Below are positions 1 through 7,826 of a stretch of 10,169 nucleotides of DNA, piece by piece. Made by a program: the position numbers and the translations under genes. How positions within the stretch are numbered: position 1 is the first letter of the stretch; each line of letters begins with the position of its first letter. The stretch is taken from the NCBI GenBank assembly GCA_030538175.1, contig JAUNUL010000032.1, forward strand, positions 2,729 through 12,897, read 5' to 3'. A model generated the notes under the pieces. It was not told the origin of the DNA. It did no database searches and worked only from the letters and a program-made list of their open reading frames with translations. Source of the DNA: Propionibacteriaceae bacterium (GTDB lineage Bacteria; Actinomycetota; Actinomycetes; Propionibacteriales; Propionibacteriaceae).

Positions 1-538
1 GGTGCCCCGCATCATCGATGTCGCAGAAATAGACGAACCCCACGTCAAAACCGCCCGGTGACCGAAGCCCCTGCAGCGCCGCCTGGCGGACCTCCGCATC
101 AGCCCGGATGTAGCCGTAGGTTTCGCCGTCCCGCACCACGACCCGATGGAGACCGGCGAACTGTTGCTCACGCCGCTCGTGGATGACCGGGCCCAGACCA
201 GCGGGATCGACCAGCGGCGGCCAGCCGGCGACAGCCAGCGTGCGCGTCGACTGATCGGCATAGAACGCACGGCTGAGCAGATCGGGCCGGTTGAAGAGCC
301 GGTGTCCTGTGAACGAGTTGTCCTGAACCCCATGCTCAGCATGCGTCGACCCGGTGAGGATCGAGGCCCAGCCGGGACCAGACCACGTCGGCGGTTCCAT
401 GGTCATCGCGTGGAAGGATCCCTGATCGGCCAATTGCTGAAGCTCGGGCGCGATCCCCTGGGTCTTCTGCCAGACCACGCCGTCGAGGCCGAGGAGCAGA
501 ACACGTACGCCGCCACCAGCGGCAGGAAACTCACGCAC
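1..538 (-). CDS. Alkaline-phosphatase superfamily hydrolase (nucleotide pyrophosphatase/phosphodiesterase-like), 3' end outside window
   Basis: I translated this frame by hand; 179 codons are open up to the left edge, so the C-terminal part is missing. The N-terminus has a hydrophobic strand ending in LLLGLDG (metal-binding Asp about residue 19). Next is PTWSGPGWASILTG (about 50-63), which matches the NPP/phosphonoacetate-hydrolase nucleophile segment with Ser53 at the usual Thr/Ser position, then HAEHGVQDN. The last visible residues, YFCDIDDAGH (170-179), fit the second metal-binding motif D..GH. The family hydrolyses phosphate mono- or diesters or phosphonates using two metal ions, usually zinc. 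I see no signal peptide, so a cytoplasmic enzyme is likely. The GTG start (536-538) lies 5 bp after GGAGAA and overlaps the stop of the upstream ABC ATPase gene by 8 bp, which indicates translational coupling. The exact substrate cannot be read from the sequence. Confidence 0.85.
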   Translation of the reverse strand, partial: MREFPAAGGGVRVLLLGLDGVVWQKTQGIAPELQQLADQGSFHAMTMEPPTWSGPGWASILTGSTHAEHGVQDNSFTGHRLFNRPDLLSRAFYADQSTRTLAVAGWPPLVDPAGLGPVIHERREQQFAGLHRVVVRDGETYGYIRADAEVRQAALQGLRSPGGFDVGFVYFCDIDDAGH

Positions 539-1670
539 GCTTCTCCACCACCGCAGAACGCCGATCCAGATGCATCCGCACCTGTTCCCCCACCGAGAAG
601 CGAGCTGCCTCCGGGGTGGACATGTCCACCCGCAGCGGCTGCTCCCACCGACTCGAGCGCACCGTCACACTGGACATGGGGCCACGCAGTTGGATGAACT
701 CCACAACCCCTGTGCCCTGCGTGCTGCCCTGCTCGAGACTGATGTCCTCGGGTCGGACGAGAACGTTCACCGGCCCGTCGAGGGTTGACATATCGATGCG
801 CTGACCGTCGGCCTCATCCTGCTGACCCGGCCGGTTGGCGATCGTGACTTCGTTGTCAACGAGCAGCACCTTGCCGTCGCGGGCCTCACCGGGGATGCGG
901 TTGACGACCCCGACGAACGAAGCGATGAACGGCGTGCGGGGCTGGTGATAGAGCTCGTCGGGGGTGCCCAACTGCTCGATACGCCCCGCCTGCATGACCC
1001 CGACGCGGTCACTCATCGTGAGCGCCTCTTCCTGGTCATGGGTGACCATGAGCGTGGTGATCCCGGCTTCGGCCTGTATCCGTCGGATTTCGTCGCGGAG
1101 TTGGACTCGGACCTTGGCGTCGAGGGCGGACAGGGGCTCGTCCAACAGCAGGACCTTGGGCTCGGTCGCCAGTGCCCGGGCGAGCGCGACACGCTGCTGT
1201 TGGCCACCGGACATCTGGTTGGGGAACTTCGTCATGTGCTGTTCGAGGCCGACCAGTTCCAGGAGCTCCTTGGCCTTCTTCTCCCTCGTTGCCTTGTCGA
1301 CCTTGCGAAAGCGCAACCCATAGCCCACGTTCTCGGTCGCCGACATGTGCGGGAACAGACTGTAGGACTGGAAGACGATGCCGATGCCGCGGCGGCGCAC
1401 GGGTTCGCGGGTAACGTCCTTGCCACCGATCACGACGGTGCCGGCGTCAGAGGGTTCGAGTCCCGCCAGCATCCTGAGGGCAGTGGTCTTGCCGCAACCC
1501 GAGGGGCCCAACAAGGACAGCAACTCCCCCTGCGGGATCGACAGATCCAACTGGTTGAGCACCGTGTTGGTGCCGTAGGTCTTGACGATGCCCGACAGTT
1601 TGACGAAGTCATCCGGTTGGTCTGCCGCGGCCACCGACCGGGGCTTTTCCAGCTCGTGGGTGTCCGTCAT
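531..1670 (-). CDS. ABC importer ATP-binding protein, PotA/FbpC/PhnT-like with TOBE domain
   Basis: This 379-residue protein powers the importer encoded with it by hydrolysing ATP at the inner face of the membrane. It has Walker A GPSGCGKT (55-62), the Q-loop glutamine in VFQSYSLFPH (about 101), signature MSGGQQQR (153-160), Walker B VLLLDEP (173-179), D-loop SALD (181-184) and the switch histidine in MVTHDQEEA (211). A C-terminal TOBE-like region (about 300-375) includes VLVRPEDI, typical of the polyamine/iron/phosphonate/sugar ATPase subfamily. The frame stays open upstream to 1871, but the real start is ATG at 1668-1670. It has GGAG just upstream, gives the usual family length, and overlaps the preceding permease stop as ATGA. 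The extra upstream residues are low complexity and lie inside the permease gene. Confidence 0.95.
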   Translation of the reverse strand: MTDTHELEKPRSVAAADQPDDFVKLSGIVKTYGTNTVLNQLDLSIPQGELLSLLGPSGCGKTTALRMLAGLEPSDAGTVVIGGKDVTREPVRRRGIGIVFQSYSLFPHMSATENVGYGLRFRKVDKATREKKAKELLELVGLEQHMTKFPNQMSGGQQQRVALARALATEPKVLLLDEPLSALDAKVRVQLRDEIRRIQAEAGITTLMVTHDQEEALTMSDRVGVMQAGRIEQLGTPDELYHQPRTPFIASFVGVVNRIPGEARDGKVLLVDNEVTIANRPGQQDEADGQRIDMSTLDGPVNVLVRPEDISLEQGSTQGTGVVEFIQLRGPMSSVTVRSSRWEQPLRVDMSTPEAARFSVGEQVRMHLDRRSAVVEKRA

Positions 1671-2512
1671 TTCTTGCTCCTCTTCTTCGCACCCAGGCTG
1701 GCCACGGCAGAGACCGCGACCAGCAGGAGCCAGGTCAGGATGATGGTGATGAACGAAAGCGCAGCTGCACCGCGGGGCTGGGACGAGCCGACCGACACCA
1801 TGAAGACCGGGAAGGTCTGGTGGAGCAGCAGGGATGCGACGGCGTACTCCCCGAGAGTGAGCGCCGCACACAGCAGCGAGGCACTCATCAGGGCCGAACC
1901 GAGGTTGGGCAGGATCACCCGCAACACCGTGGAGAGCCCAGTGGCACCCAGGCTCTGACTGGCGGACCAGAGCGTCCGCACATCGATGGCCCGAAAGCCG
2001 GCATCGAGACTGCGATAGACCAGCGGGAGTCCAAGGACGACATAGAACGGCACCAAGGACAGCGGCGACACCAGGAACCCGGGAGCGATCGCCCGGAAGA
2101 ACACATTCGCGCCGCTGACCAGTGCCACCGCCGGAATGACGAACGGCAGCAGGGACAGTGATTCAGCTGCACCCAGGTATCTGGGCGCCTTGAGATGCAG
2201 AAACAGCAGGGTGGGCACGAGCAATCCCAGCGACACCACCACGGTCAGCACCGTGAGCAGGAGGGTCAGCAGGATCGTGTCCGTGCCGTTGCGCGACCCC
2301 ACGGCGCGGGTGAGCGGCTCCAGCGAGAAGCCGACATCCGGCAGCGAGAAGCCGAACGCCGCGGTGGCGAACAGCGGGACGAAATAGAAGGCCAGCACAG
2401 CGACGATGATCAGGATTCGCGCGATGTGCGTCCCCAACCGCGAGCGCTGGGGCCGAGTGATTGCTGGCGGTGGATCCTGTGCCACCACTACCTCGGTTAC
2501 TGCTGCAGCCAT
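1667..2512 (-). CDS. ABC importer permease, second subunit (PotC/PhnV-like)
   Basis: A 281-residue membrane protein with about six hydrophobic segments (near 30-52, 78-105, 118-140, 148-166, 205-232 and 250-273), the usual number for binding-protein-dependent permeases of the iron/polyamine/phosphonate class. The cytoplasmic EAA loop that docks on the ATPase is recognisable but degenerate: SASQSLGATGLSTVLRVILP (about 183-202) has Ser where the classic motif has EAA. The N-terminal 25 residues are polar and Pro/Arg-containing, and the C-terminus ends in a Lys/Arg-rich tail. The ATG at 2510-2512 has GGAAGAG upstream and lies inside the end of the preceding permease gene (16 bp overlap). The stop overlaps the ATPase start (ATGA). 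It should form a heterodimeric channel with the product of 2497-3387. Confidence 0.92.
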   Translation of the reverse strand: MAAAVTEVVVAQDPPPAITRPQRSRLGTHIARILIIVAVLAFYFVPLFATAAFGFSLPDVGFSLEPLTRAVGSRNGTDTILLTLLLTVLTVVVSLGLLVPTLLFLHLKAPRYLGAAESLSLLPFVIPAVALVSGANVFFRAIAPGFLVSPLSLVPFYVVLGLPLVYRSLDAGFRAIDVRTLWSASQSLGATGLSTVLRVILPNLGSALMSASLLCAALTLGEYAVASLLLHQTFPVFMVSVGSSQPRGAAALSFITIILTWLLLVAVSAVASLGAKKRSKK

Positions 2513-3387
2513 GCGTTGCTCTTCCGTTCGAGAAGGAATCGGGCACCCATCACAGCCAGGATGATGACCATCATTCCGGTGACGAGAGCGGCGGCGAAGT
2601 TCTCGTCAACGAACACGTTGCCGGAGATGTTGAAGCCCACCAGAATCGGGACCAGGTTGACGCTGCCGCCGGTGAGGGCGTACGCCGTTGCATAGGCGGC
2701 GAACGCATTGGCGAACAGCAGCAACAGCGCACCCGCGATGGAGGGCCAGAGCACGGGGATCACGACATCGCGCACGAAGTGCCAGGGCTTGGCGCCCAGG
2801 GAGGTGGCAGCCTCGTACCACGCCTGCTTGATGCTGCCGATAGCAGGCAACATGAGCACGGTCATCAGTGGAATCTGGAAATAGAGATAGACCACGATCA
2901 GACCGCTGAAGCCGGTCAGCTGGAAGAAGCCCGTGATGTCGACGCCCAAGGCCTGCAGCGCGACCGTGACCAGCCCCTGGGTGCCCAGCGTCGCGATGAA
3001 CGCGAAAGCCAGGGCGACACCACCGAGCTGGGAGGCCACTGCCGAATAGGACATCGTGATGGTGCGCAGCCAGGCGGGTCGCTCCAAGGTCGCTATGGCC
3101 CAGGTGACGGCGAGCCCGAGCACCCCGCCAAGAAGCGCGGTGATCCAGGACAGGTTGAACGTCGTCAGGAAGGCCTCGAGCGTGCTCGGCTCGAAGAGCC
3201 CGACGACGGGGTCCGTGGAGAAGGCCCCGTCGACCATGAAGGTCAGCCACAGGTTGGCGAGGATGGGAACGATGAGGAAGATGCCGACGAAGACGGCGTA
3301 CGGCAGAAGACCGAGCACGCCGTTGAGCCACGCCGGCAGACCGGCCGAGCGCGTCTTGCGCTCGACCATCGCCGTGGTGGTGGGCAT
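2497..3387 (-). CDS. ABC importer permease, first subunit (PotB/PhnU-like)
   Basis: A 296-residue inner-membrane protein with hydrophobic segments near 22-48, 79-102, 112-136, 158-182, 213-238 and 264-284. The EAA loop is well preserved as EAATSLGAKPWHFVRDVVIP (192-211), the site that contacts the ATPase. I chose ATG at 3385-3387 because it overlaps the stop of the binding-protein gene as TGATG and has AAGGTG 8 bp upstream. An upstream in-frame GTG at 3411 would add eight residues (MGLQGALL) inside the preceding gene and is less likely. With the second permease it forms the translocation path. The family (binding-protein-dependent transport, inner-membrane component) is clear; the solute is not. 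Confidence 0.93.
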   Translation of the reverse strand: MPTTTAMVERKTRSAGLPAWLNGVLGLLPYAVFVGIFLIVPILANLWLTFMVDGAFSTDPVVGLFEPSTLEAFLTTFNLSWITALLGGVLGLAVTWAIATLERPAWLRTITMSYSAVASQLGGVALAFAFIATLGTQGLVTVALQALGVDITGFFQLTGFSGLIVVYLYFQIPLMTVLMLPAIGSIKQAWYEAATSLGAKPWHFVRDVVIPVLWPSIAGALLLLFANAFAAYATAYALTGGSVNLVPILVGFNISGNVFVDENFAAALVTGMMVIILAVMGARFLLERKSNAWLQQ

Positions 3388-4514
3388 CAGTAGCGCACCT
3401 TGGAGGCCCACTGCTGGTTGATCGTTCGGGCCGCTGCCTCACCCTGCTCGATCGTCGGGATCTGGATGTTGGCCAGCACCTGCGGATCGGGCAGGTTCGC
3501 CATGGCCTCCTGGGACAGCTTGTTGTCGGCTGCCAGCTTCGTGAACCGGGTGGGGATCGCGCCACCCAGGGCGTACTGCTCGGCACCCTCATCCGAGTTC
3601 AGCCACTCGACCCACAGCCGCGCTGCATTCGGGTTCGGCGATTCGATCGTGACCGGCTGGGCGTAGAAGTTGCCGTAGATGCCGTCGGCGGGCACGAAGT
3701 ATTCCAGGTTGACCCCGGACGTCTTGAGCTCCGCCATCGAGCCGAGGAAGTTGTAGTTCCAGTCGAAAGCGACCGCGGCCTGACCGGTCGCGAGCGCCGA
3801 GGTGACCGAGTTGATGGCAACGAGGTTGCCGTTGCCGGCGAGTTCGGCGAAATAGTCGATACCGGGCTGGATGTCATCCAGGCTGCCACCGTTGGCCAGC
3901 GATGCAGCAAAGACGGTCGCGATCGACGACGCACCAGAGCGGGGGTCGCCGGGCAGTGCGACCTTTCCCTTGTACTTCGGATCGAGCAGGTCCTTGAAGG
4001 TGGCCGGCTTGTCAGCCTTGGCCGGGTCATAGCCGATCGACAGGGCGCCGTAGTAGGCGGCGATCCACAGGCCATCGGGGTGCTTGAAGTCGGTGGGGAT
4101 GTCGTCGAACGTGCTCGGCTTGTACGCCTCGATGAGCTTGTCCTTCTCGGCCGGACCGGTGAAGGTGTAGCCGATGTCGAGGACGTCGGGCTGAGTCGGC
4201 TGGCCCTTGAGCGTCTTGACCGCCTGGAGCTCCTCCGCCGAGGAGCCCTCCGGATTGTCCACCGGCGTCTCGATGCCGTACTTCTTCTTGAACTCCGCGA
4301 AGTGACCGCGATAGTTGGCCCAATCCTCGGGGTAGGCGATCAGCTGCACCTTCCCCTCCGCCTTGGCCTTGGCGATGATGTCGTCGAGGCTTGCCCCAAC
4401 TCGATCATTAGCGGCGGTCGGCGTGGTGGAACCCCCGGCGGAACAACCGGCGAGAGCGGCAAGACCGGCGGTCGCGAAACCGGCGGCAATCAGCGAACGG
4501 CGCGAAAGGGACAT
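3387..4514 (-). CDS. ABC importer solute-binding lipoprotein, iron/polyamine/2-aminoethylphosphonate-type
   Basis: A 375-residue extracellular solute-binding protein, the first gene of the importer operon. The N-terminus combines a twin-arginine-like stretch (LSRRSLIAA, 3-11), a hydrophobic core and a lipobox LAGC with Cys24, so it is probably exported and lipid-anchored on the outer face of the membrane, possibly by the Tat route. The mature part has features of the two-lobed class that includes PotD, AfuA and PhnS: EGKVQLIAYPEDW near the start, GYDPAKADKPATFKDLLDP, YKGKVALPGDPRS, and near the C-terminus NPNAARLWVEWLNSDEGA. AGGAG stands 6 bp before the ATG. The gene is 140 bp from proB, so it probably has its own promoter. 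The ligand is unknown; iron, polyamine, phosphonate and organophosphate are all compatible. Confidence 0.92.
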   Translation of the reverse strand: MSLSRRSLIAAGFATAGLAALAGCSAGGSTTPTAANDRVGASLDDIIAKAKAEGKVQLIAYPEDWANYRGHFAEFKKKYGIETPVDNPEGSSAEELQAVKTLKGQPTQPDVLDIGYTFTGPAEKDKLIEAYKPSTFDDIPTDFKHPDGLWIAAYYGALSIGYDPAKADKPATFKDLLDPKYKGKVALPGDPRSGASSIATVFAASLANGGSLDDIQPGIDYFAELAGNGNLVAINSVTSALATGQAAVAFDWNYNFLGSMAELKTSGVNLEYFVPADGIYGNFYAQPVTIESPNPNAARLWVEWLNSDEGAEQYALGGAIPTRFTKLAADNKLSQEAMANLPDPQVLANIQIPTIEQGEAAARTINQQWASKVRY

Positions 4515-4654
4515 GTGAACTCCTGCTGACGTGGACGGATGGCCTGACCAAGCACCACCGCTGGACCGTAGGCAGCGTTCCTGAACTCACCGTTACTAGA
4601 AACTGAGCCTCCCCTCACACATGAGTGAACAGCCCCGCCACTTCACAGAAGCTC
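4515..4654 (-). promoter_or_regulatory. Upstream region of the ABC importer operon with two near-perfect palindromes
   Basis: This 140-bp gap between the proB stop and the binding-protein start must carry the operon's promoter unless transcription reads through from proB. I see no convincing -35/-10 pair; TAGTAA at 4593-4598 on the minus strand is a possible -10. Two palindromes stand out. GTTACTAGAAAC at 4592-4603 fits GTTnCTAGnAAC (10 of 12 symmetric). TCACACATGAGTGA at 4615-4628 fits TCACnCATGnGTGA (12 of 14). Such sites are typical of dimeric repressors or activators, but the regulator is not in the window. The minus-strand 11-mer GTTCACTCATG (4620-4630) resembles one half of an actinobacterial PHO box as I recall it, with no second repeat unit beside it. 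Confidence 0.4.
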
Positions 4655-5812
4655 TCAGCTGACCGAGACCTGCGTCTCCCTCGCTGACGACAACACCACG
4701 AGCACGTCGCGATGGACAGCCACGCGTTCCCAGTCCGGACCGAACCGCTCCCCCAACTGGGCCATGGAACAACCCATCACCAACCGCAGGTCGTGGGAGT
4801 TGAAGTTGATCAGTCCGCGGGCGACGACTTCCCCATCGGGGGCAATGAGGTTGACCGGTTCGCCGATCTCAAACTCCCCGGTCACGTCGGTGATCCCGAC
4901 CGGCAGGAGTGATGCATTGCGCTCCACGACTGCCCGCACGGCGCCAGCATCGAGATGGACCTGACCCGCTGCGAAGGATGCGTGCTGCAGCCAGAGCTGA
5001 CGCGTGGGACGGCGCTTCCCCGTCGCGGTGAAGCGGGTGCCGACGTCTTCGCCGGCGAGTGCGGCTGCTGCGTTGCGCGCTGCCGTGATCAGGACGGGAA
5101 TGCCCGCGGAGGTGGCAATCCCGGCCGCCTGGATCTTCGTCGTCATGCCACCCGTGCCGACCCGGGAGCCGGTGCGGCTGGTATCGACACCGTTGAGTTC
5201 CTCGGTCGAGGAGACGACATCGATCCGGCGGGCATTCGGTTTGGAGGGGTGATCGGTGTAGAGCGCATCCACGTCACTGAACAGGAACAAGGCATCCGCA
5301 TGCACCAACTGGGCCACGAGGGCAGCCAACCGGTCGTTGTCGCCGAATCGAATCTCGTGCGTGGCAACCGTGTCGTTCTCGTTGACGATGGGGATGACGC
5401 CGAGCTGCAGCAGCTTCTGGAACGTCTCGTGGGCGTTGCGATAGTGCTGCTGGCGCGTCACGTCATCAACGGTGAGCAGCACCTGACCGACGGGCCAACC
5501 ATATTCGTGGAATCGCCGCGTGTAGTGCGCCACCAAGAGACCCTGCCCCACCGAGGCTGCGGCTTGCTGTGTCGGCAGGTCGTTGGGGCGTCGGGTCAGA
5601 CCGAGCGGTTCGAGACCGGCGGCGATCGCGCCGGAGGAGACCAGCACGACCTCTCTCCCGGCACTGCGTGCGGCAGCGAGCGTATCCACCAGTGCCTGCA
5701 CGCGGTCCGGGTCGAGGCGGCCATCGGCCTCGGCGGTCAGCGAGGACGAGCCGATCTTGACGACGATCCGTTTGGCGTCACCGAACGCCGCGGCCGCACG
5801 GCCATTGGGCAT
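4655..5812 (-). CDS. proB: Glutamate 5-kinase (first step of proline synthesis)
   Basis: ProB phosphorylates L-glutamate to gamma-glutamyl phosphate in the cytoplasm, the first and usually proline-inhibited step of proline synthesis. The 385 residues match the long form of the family. The amino-acid-kinase domain covers about 13-260, with VVKIGSSSL (17-25), VSSGAIAAG (58-66), NENDTVATHEIRFGDND (144-160), SDVDALYT (179-186) and VGTGGMTTKIQAA (218-230). A PUA domain follows at about 287-366 (ARGLINFNSHDLRLVMG). The ATG (5810-5812) overlaps the obgE stop as TGATG, so it is translationally coupled to obgE, the usual arrangement in actinomycetes. No proA follows in the window; the next genes belong to an unrelated ABC operon. 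Confidence 0.97.
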   Translation of the reverse strand: MPNGRAAAAFGDAKRIVVKIGSSSLTAEADGRLDPDRVQALVDTLAAARSAGREVVLVSSGAIAAGLEPLGLTRRPNDLPTQQAAASVGQGLLVAHYTRRFHEYGWPVGQVLLTVDDVTRQQHYRNAHETFQKLLQLGVIPIVNENDTVATHEIRFGDNDRLAALVAQLVHADALFLFSDVDALYTDHPSKPNARRIDVVSSTEELNGVDTSRTGSRVGTGGMTTKIQAAGIATSAGIPVLITAARNAAAALAGEDVGTRFTATGKRRPTRQLWLQHASFAAGQVHLDAGAVRAVVERNASLLPVGITDVTGEFEIGEPVNLIAPDGEVVARGLINFNSHDLRLVMGCSMAQLGERFGPDWERVAVHRDVLVVLSSARETQVSVS

Positions 5813-7437
5813 CAGACGTCCCCATCCTGAACTGACCCATCCTGGCCCGATCCCTCCTGATCCGACCCCTCCGGGTCGGTGCCATCGAACTGATCAGGGT
5901 GATCGACGCTGGCCGAGGCCTTGGTCGACGGACGTGCACCGGTGCCCTTGCGGCGCGGGTCGGCGTACTGTCGGCGCATGCCCTGAGTTTCCTGGTGCTC
6001 CTCCTCGGCTCGTGCAGCGTGATACTCCGCGTCCTTGGCTCGCCGCCGGACTGCGGCTGGACGCTCCTCGGTGAGCCGGATGTCCTCCCCTCGGCGGGTC
6101 AGGATCTCCGCACCGGTGTCGACCTGGGGGGCAAAGTCAAAGACGACCGCATCCTCCCCACCGATCGCAACCGCGTCGCCGGCCTGCGCGCCGAGCTCCA
6201 GCAGCTTGTCCTCGATGCCGAGACGGTTGAGTCGGTCAGCGAGATAGCCGACGGCTTCCGGGTTGCCGAAGTCGGTCTGGCGGACCCAGCGTTCGGGCTT
6301 CGTTCCCCGTACGCGCCACATGTGCCCACCCTCACCGTCGCCGACCCGCCTGACGGTGAACTCTTCCCCGCCGCCGACCGGCTTGGGCCGGATGATGATC
6401 CGGGGCGGCTCGGGTGCCGGCATGGTCGCGCGACGCGTACGCACGAGTTCCGCCATCGCAAAGGTCAACGCCTTGAGCCCCTCCCCGGTCTTGGTCGAGA
6501 TCGTGAAGACCGGCCAGCCCCGCTCTGCCACATCCTCGCTGACCATGGCAGCAAGCTCGGCGCCGTCGGGCACGTCGGCCTTGTTCAGGGCCACCAGACG
6601 CGGCCGGTCGTCCAGCCCACCGTGGGCGGTGAGCTCTGCCTCGATGACGTCCAGGTCGGATACCGGGTCGCGGCCGGGCTCGAAGGTGACCGTGTCAATG
6701 ACATGCACGAGCGCAGCACAGCGCTCGATGTGCCGAAGGAAGTCCAACCCCAGGCCGCGGCCTTCCGACGCGCCCTCGATCAGTCCGGGCACATCCGCCA
6801 CGGTGAACGTGGTGTCGCCGGCGACGACAACGCCCAGGTTGGGCACGAGCGTGGTGAACGGATAATCGGCGATCTTGGGCCGTGCCCGCGAGATGGCTGC
6901 CACGAGTGAGGATTTCCCGGCGCTCGGGAACCCGACGAGACCGATGTCGGCGACAACCTTCAGTTCCAGGCTGATCCGGCGACTCTCGCCCTCCTCGCCC
7001 AACAGTGCAAAACCGGGGGCCTTGCGCGCCGCAGTCGCGAGCGCAGCATTGCCGAGGCCGCCCTTGCCGCCCGCTGCGACCACGAGCTCGGACTGGGCAC
7101 CGGTCAGGTCCGCCAACACCTCGTGGGTGTTGGCATCGGTGACAACCGTGCCCTCCGGCACCTGCAGGACGATGTCCTCACCGCGAGCACCGTTCTGGTT
7201 ATCGCCGCGCCCCGGCTGACCGTTGGTGGCCTTGCGCTTGGACTGGCGGTGATATTCGACCAGCGTCGTCAGATTGGGTTCGACGCGCAGGATGACCGAG
7301 CCACCGTCACCGCCGTTGCCACCGTCCGGACCGCCCAGAGGCTTGAACTTCTCACGGTGGACCGACACACACCCATGGCCCCCGTTGCCCCCGGAGACCT
7401 CCAGGGTGACGGAATCGACGAACGAGGGAATGGCCAT
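5812..7437 (-). CDS. obgE: Obg-family GTPase with long repetitive acidic C-terminal tail
   Basis: Obg is an essential GTPase that associates with the large ribosomal subunit and acts in 50S assembly and stress responses. The 541 residues show three domains. The glycine-rich Obg fold (1-159) contains [13 protein letters not shown] and GGKGGLGN. The GTPase domain has G1 GFPSAGKSS (169-177), G2 DYPFTT (191-196), G3 DVPG (215-218), G4 NKAD (285-288) and G5 STK (314-316). The OCT domain (about 357-436) has [16 protein letters not shown]. About 100 further residues are charged and end in acidic five-residue repeats; actinobacterial Obg proteins are often extended here. The ATG (7435-7437) has AGGA about 9 bp upstream. 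The gene lies 105 bp after rpmA, behind a terminator-like hairpin, and is coupled to proB. Confidence 0.97.
   Translation of the reverse strand: MAIPSFVDSVTLEVSGGNGGHGCVSVHREKFKPLGGPDGGNGGDGGSVILRVEPNLTTLVEYHRQSKRKATNGQPGRGDNQNGARGEDIVLQVPEGTVVTDANTHEVLADLTGAQSELVVAAGGKGGLGNAALATAARKAPGFALLGEEGESRRISLELKVVADIGLVGFPSAGKSSLVAAISRARPKIADYPFTTLVPNLGVVVAGDTTFTVADVPGLIEGASEGRGLGLDFLRHIERCAALVHVIDTVTFEPGRDPVSDLDVIEAELTAHGGLDDRPRLVALNKADVPDGAELAAMVSEDVAERGWPVFTISTKTGEGLKALTFAMAELVRTRRATMPAPEPPRIIIRPKPVGGGEEFTVRRVGDGEGGHMWRVRGTKPERWVRQTDFGNPEAVGYLADRLNRLGIEDKLLELGAQAGDAVAIGGEDAVVFDFAPQVDTGAEILTRRGEDIRLTEERPAAVRRRAKDAEYHAARAEEEHQETQGMRRQYADPRRKGTGARPSTKASASVDHPDQFDGTDPEGSDQEGSGQDGSVQDGDV
5818..5877 (-). 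repeat. Four imperfect 15-bp tandem repeats encoding the acidic ObgE tail
   Basis: Read on the minus strand, the last 60 coding bases before the final Val codon fall into four in-frame units that encode [15 protein letters not shown] and VQDGD. The consensus is x-Q-[DE]-G-S, with GGG/GGA for Gly and CAG for Gln in most units. The unit length is a multiple of three, so gain or loss of copies would change tail length without shifting the frame. Confidence 0.8.
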
Positions 7438-7469
7438 GGAGCTACATCCTAATGAGAAAAAGAAAGCTG

Positions 7470-7507
7470 ATGAAAAAGCGAAAGGCGACCCCCGGTCGGG
7501 AGTCGCC
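7470..7507 (-). terminator. Hairpin with U-rich tail between rpmA and obgE (partial terminator or attenuator)
   Basis: On the minus strand GGCGAC and GTCGCC (7484-7489 with 7502-7507) form a 6-bp arm that continues as CCC/GGG past one mismatch. It is followed by TTTCGCTTTTT, a broken U-tract. This is the layout of an intrinsic terminator just after rpmA. No convincing promoter lies between it and obgE, so I infer partial read-through that keeps obgE-proB below the two ribosomal protein genes. Confidence 0.65.
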
Positions 7508-7542
7508 CTTGGCAGTTGACTTGCGGAAACCTGGCGTACGCC

Positions 7543-7812
7543 TCATTCGGCGGCCGCGGCCTCCAGCGCCTTGATGTTGACCACGCGGCGGCCCCGACGG
7601 GTGCCGAACTCGACGTGGCCCTCGCGCAGCGCGAACAGCGTGTCATCGCCGCCACGGCCGACACCGTCGCCCGGGTGGAAATAGGTGCCACGCTGACGCA
7701 CGATGATCTCGCCGGCATTGACCAGCTGGCCGCCGAAACGCTTCACACCGAGGCGCTGCGCATTGGAGTCGCGACCGTTCTTGGTCGACGATGCGCCCTT
7801 CTTTGTTGCCAT
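7543..7812 (-). CDS. rpmA: 50S ribosomal protein L27
   Basis: L27 is a small basic protein of the 50S subunit whose N-terminal tail reaches towards the peptidyl-transferase centre. The 89-residue product matches the family along its length: [20 protein letters not shown] at the N-terminus, then [22 protein letters not shown] and [11 protein letters not shown]. It begins directly with the mature-type sequence and has no cleavable N-terminal extension of the Firmicutes kind. GAGGAGGG lies about 8 bp before the ATG, a strong ribosome-binding site. It follows rplU by 14 bp and is certainly co-transcribed with it. The C-terminus ends in a short Ala-rich stretch (LEAAAAE). Confidence 0.98.
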   Translation of the reverse strand: MATKKGASSTKNGRDSNAQRLGVKRFGGQLVNAGEIIVRQRGTYFHPGDGVGRGGDDTLFALREGHVEFGTRRGRRVVNIKALEAAAAE

Positions 7813-7826
7813 GGCTCAGTCCCTCC

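Noticed and set aside
1671..1871. 67-residue N-terminal extension of the ABC ATPase
   Set aside because: It lies inside the permease gene, has no family similarity, and the internal ATG at 1670 has a good ribosome-binding site and gives the normal length.
945..1958. Long plus-strand frame opposite the ABC ATPase and permease genes
   Set aside because: Shadow of strongly GC-biased minus-strand genes; no domain motifs, and the minus-strand genes are unmistakable. The same holds for the plus-strand frames at 2461-3393, 4955-5830 and 5899-6909, and the minus-strand frame at 8915-9652 opposite the phasin gene.
4641..4651. CTTC-ACA-GAAG mini-hairpin just after proB as terminator
   Set aside because: Only 4 bp of stem and no U-tract on the minus strand.
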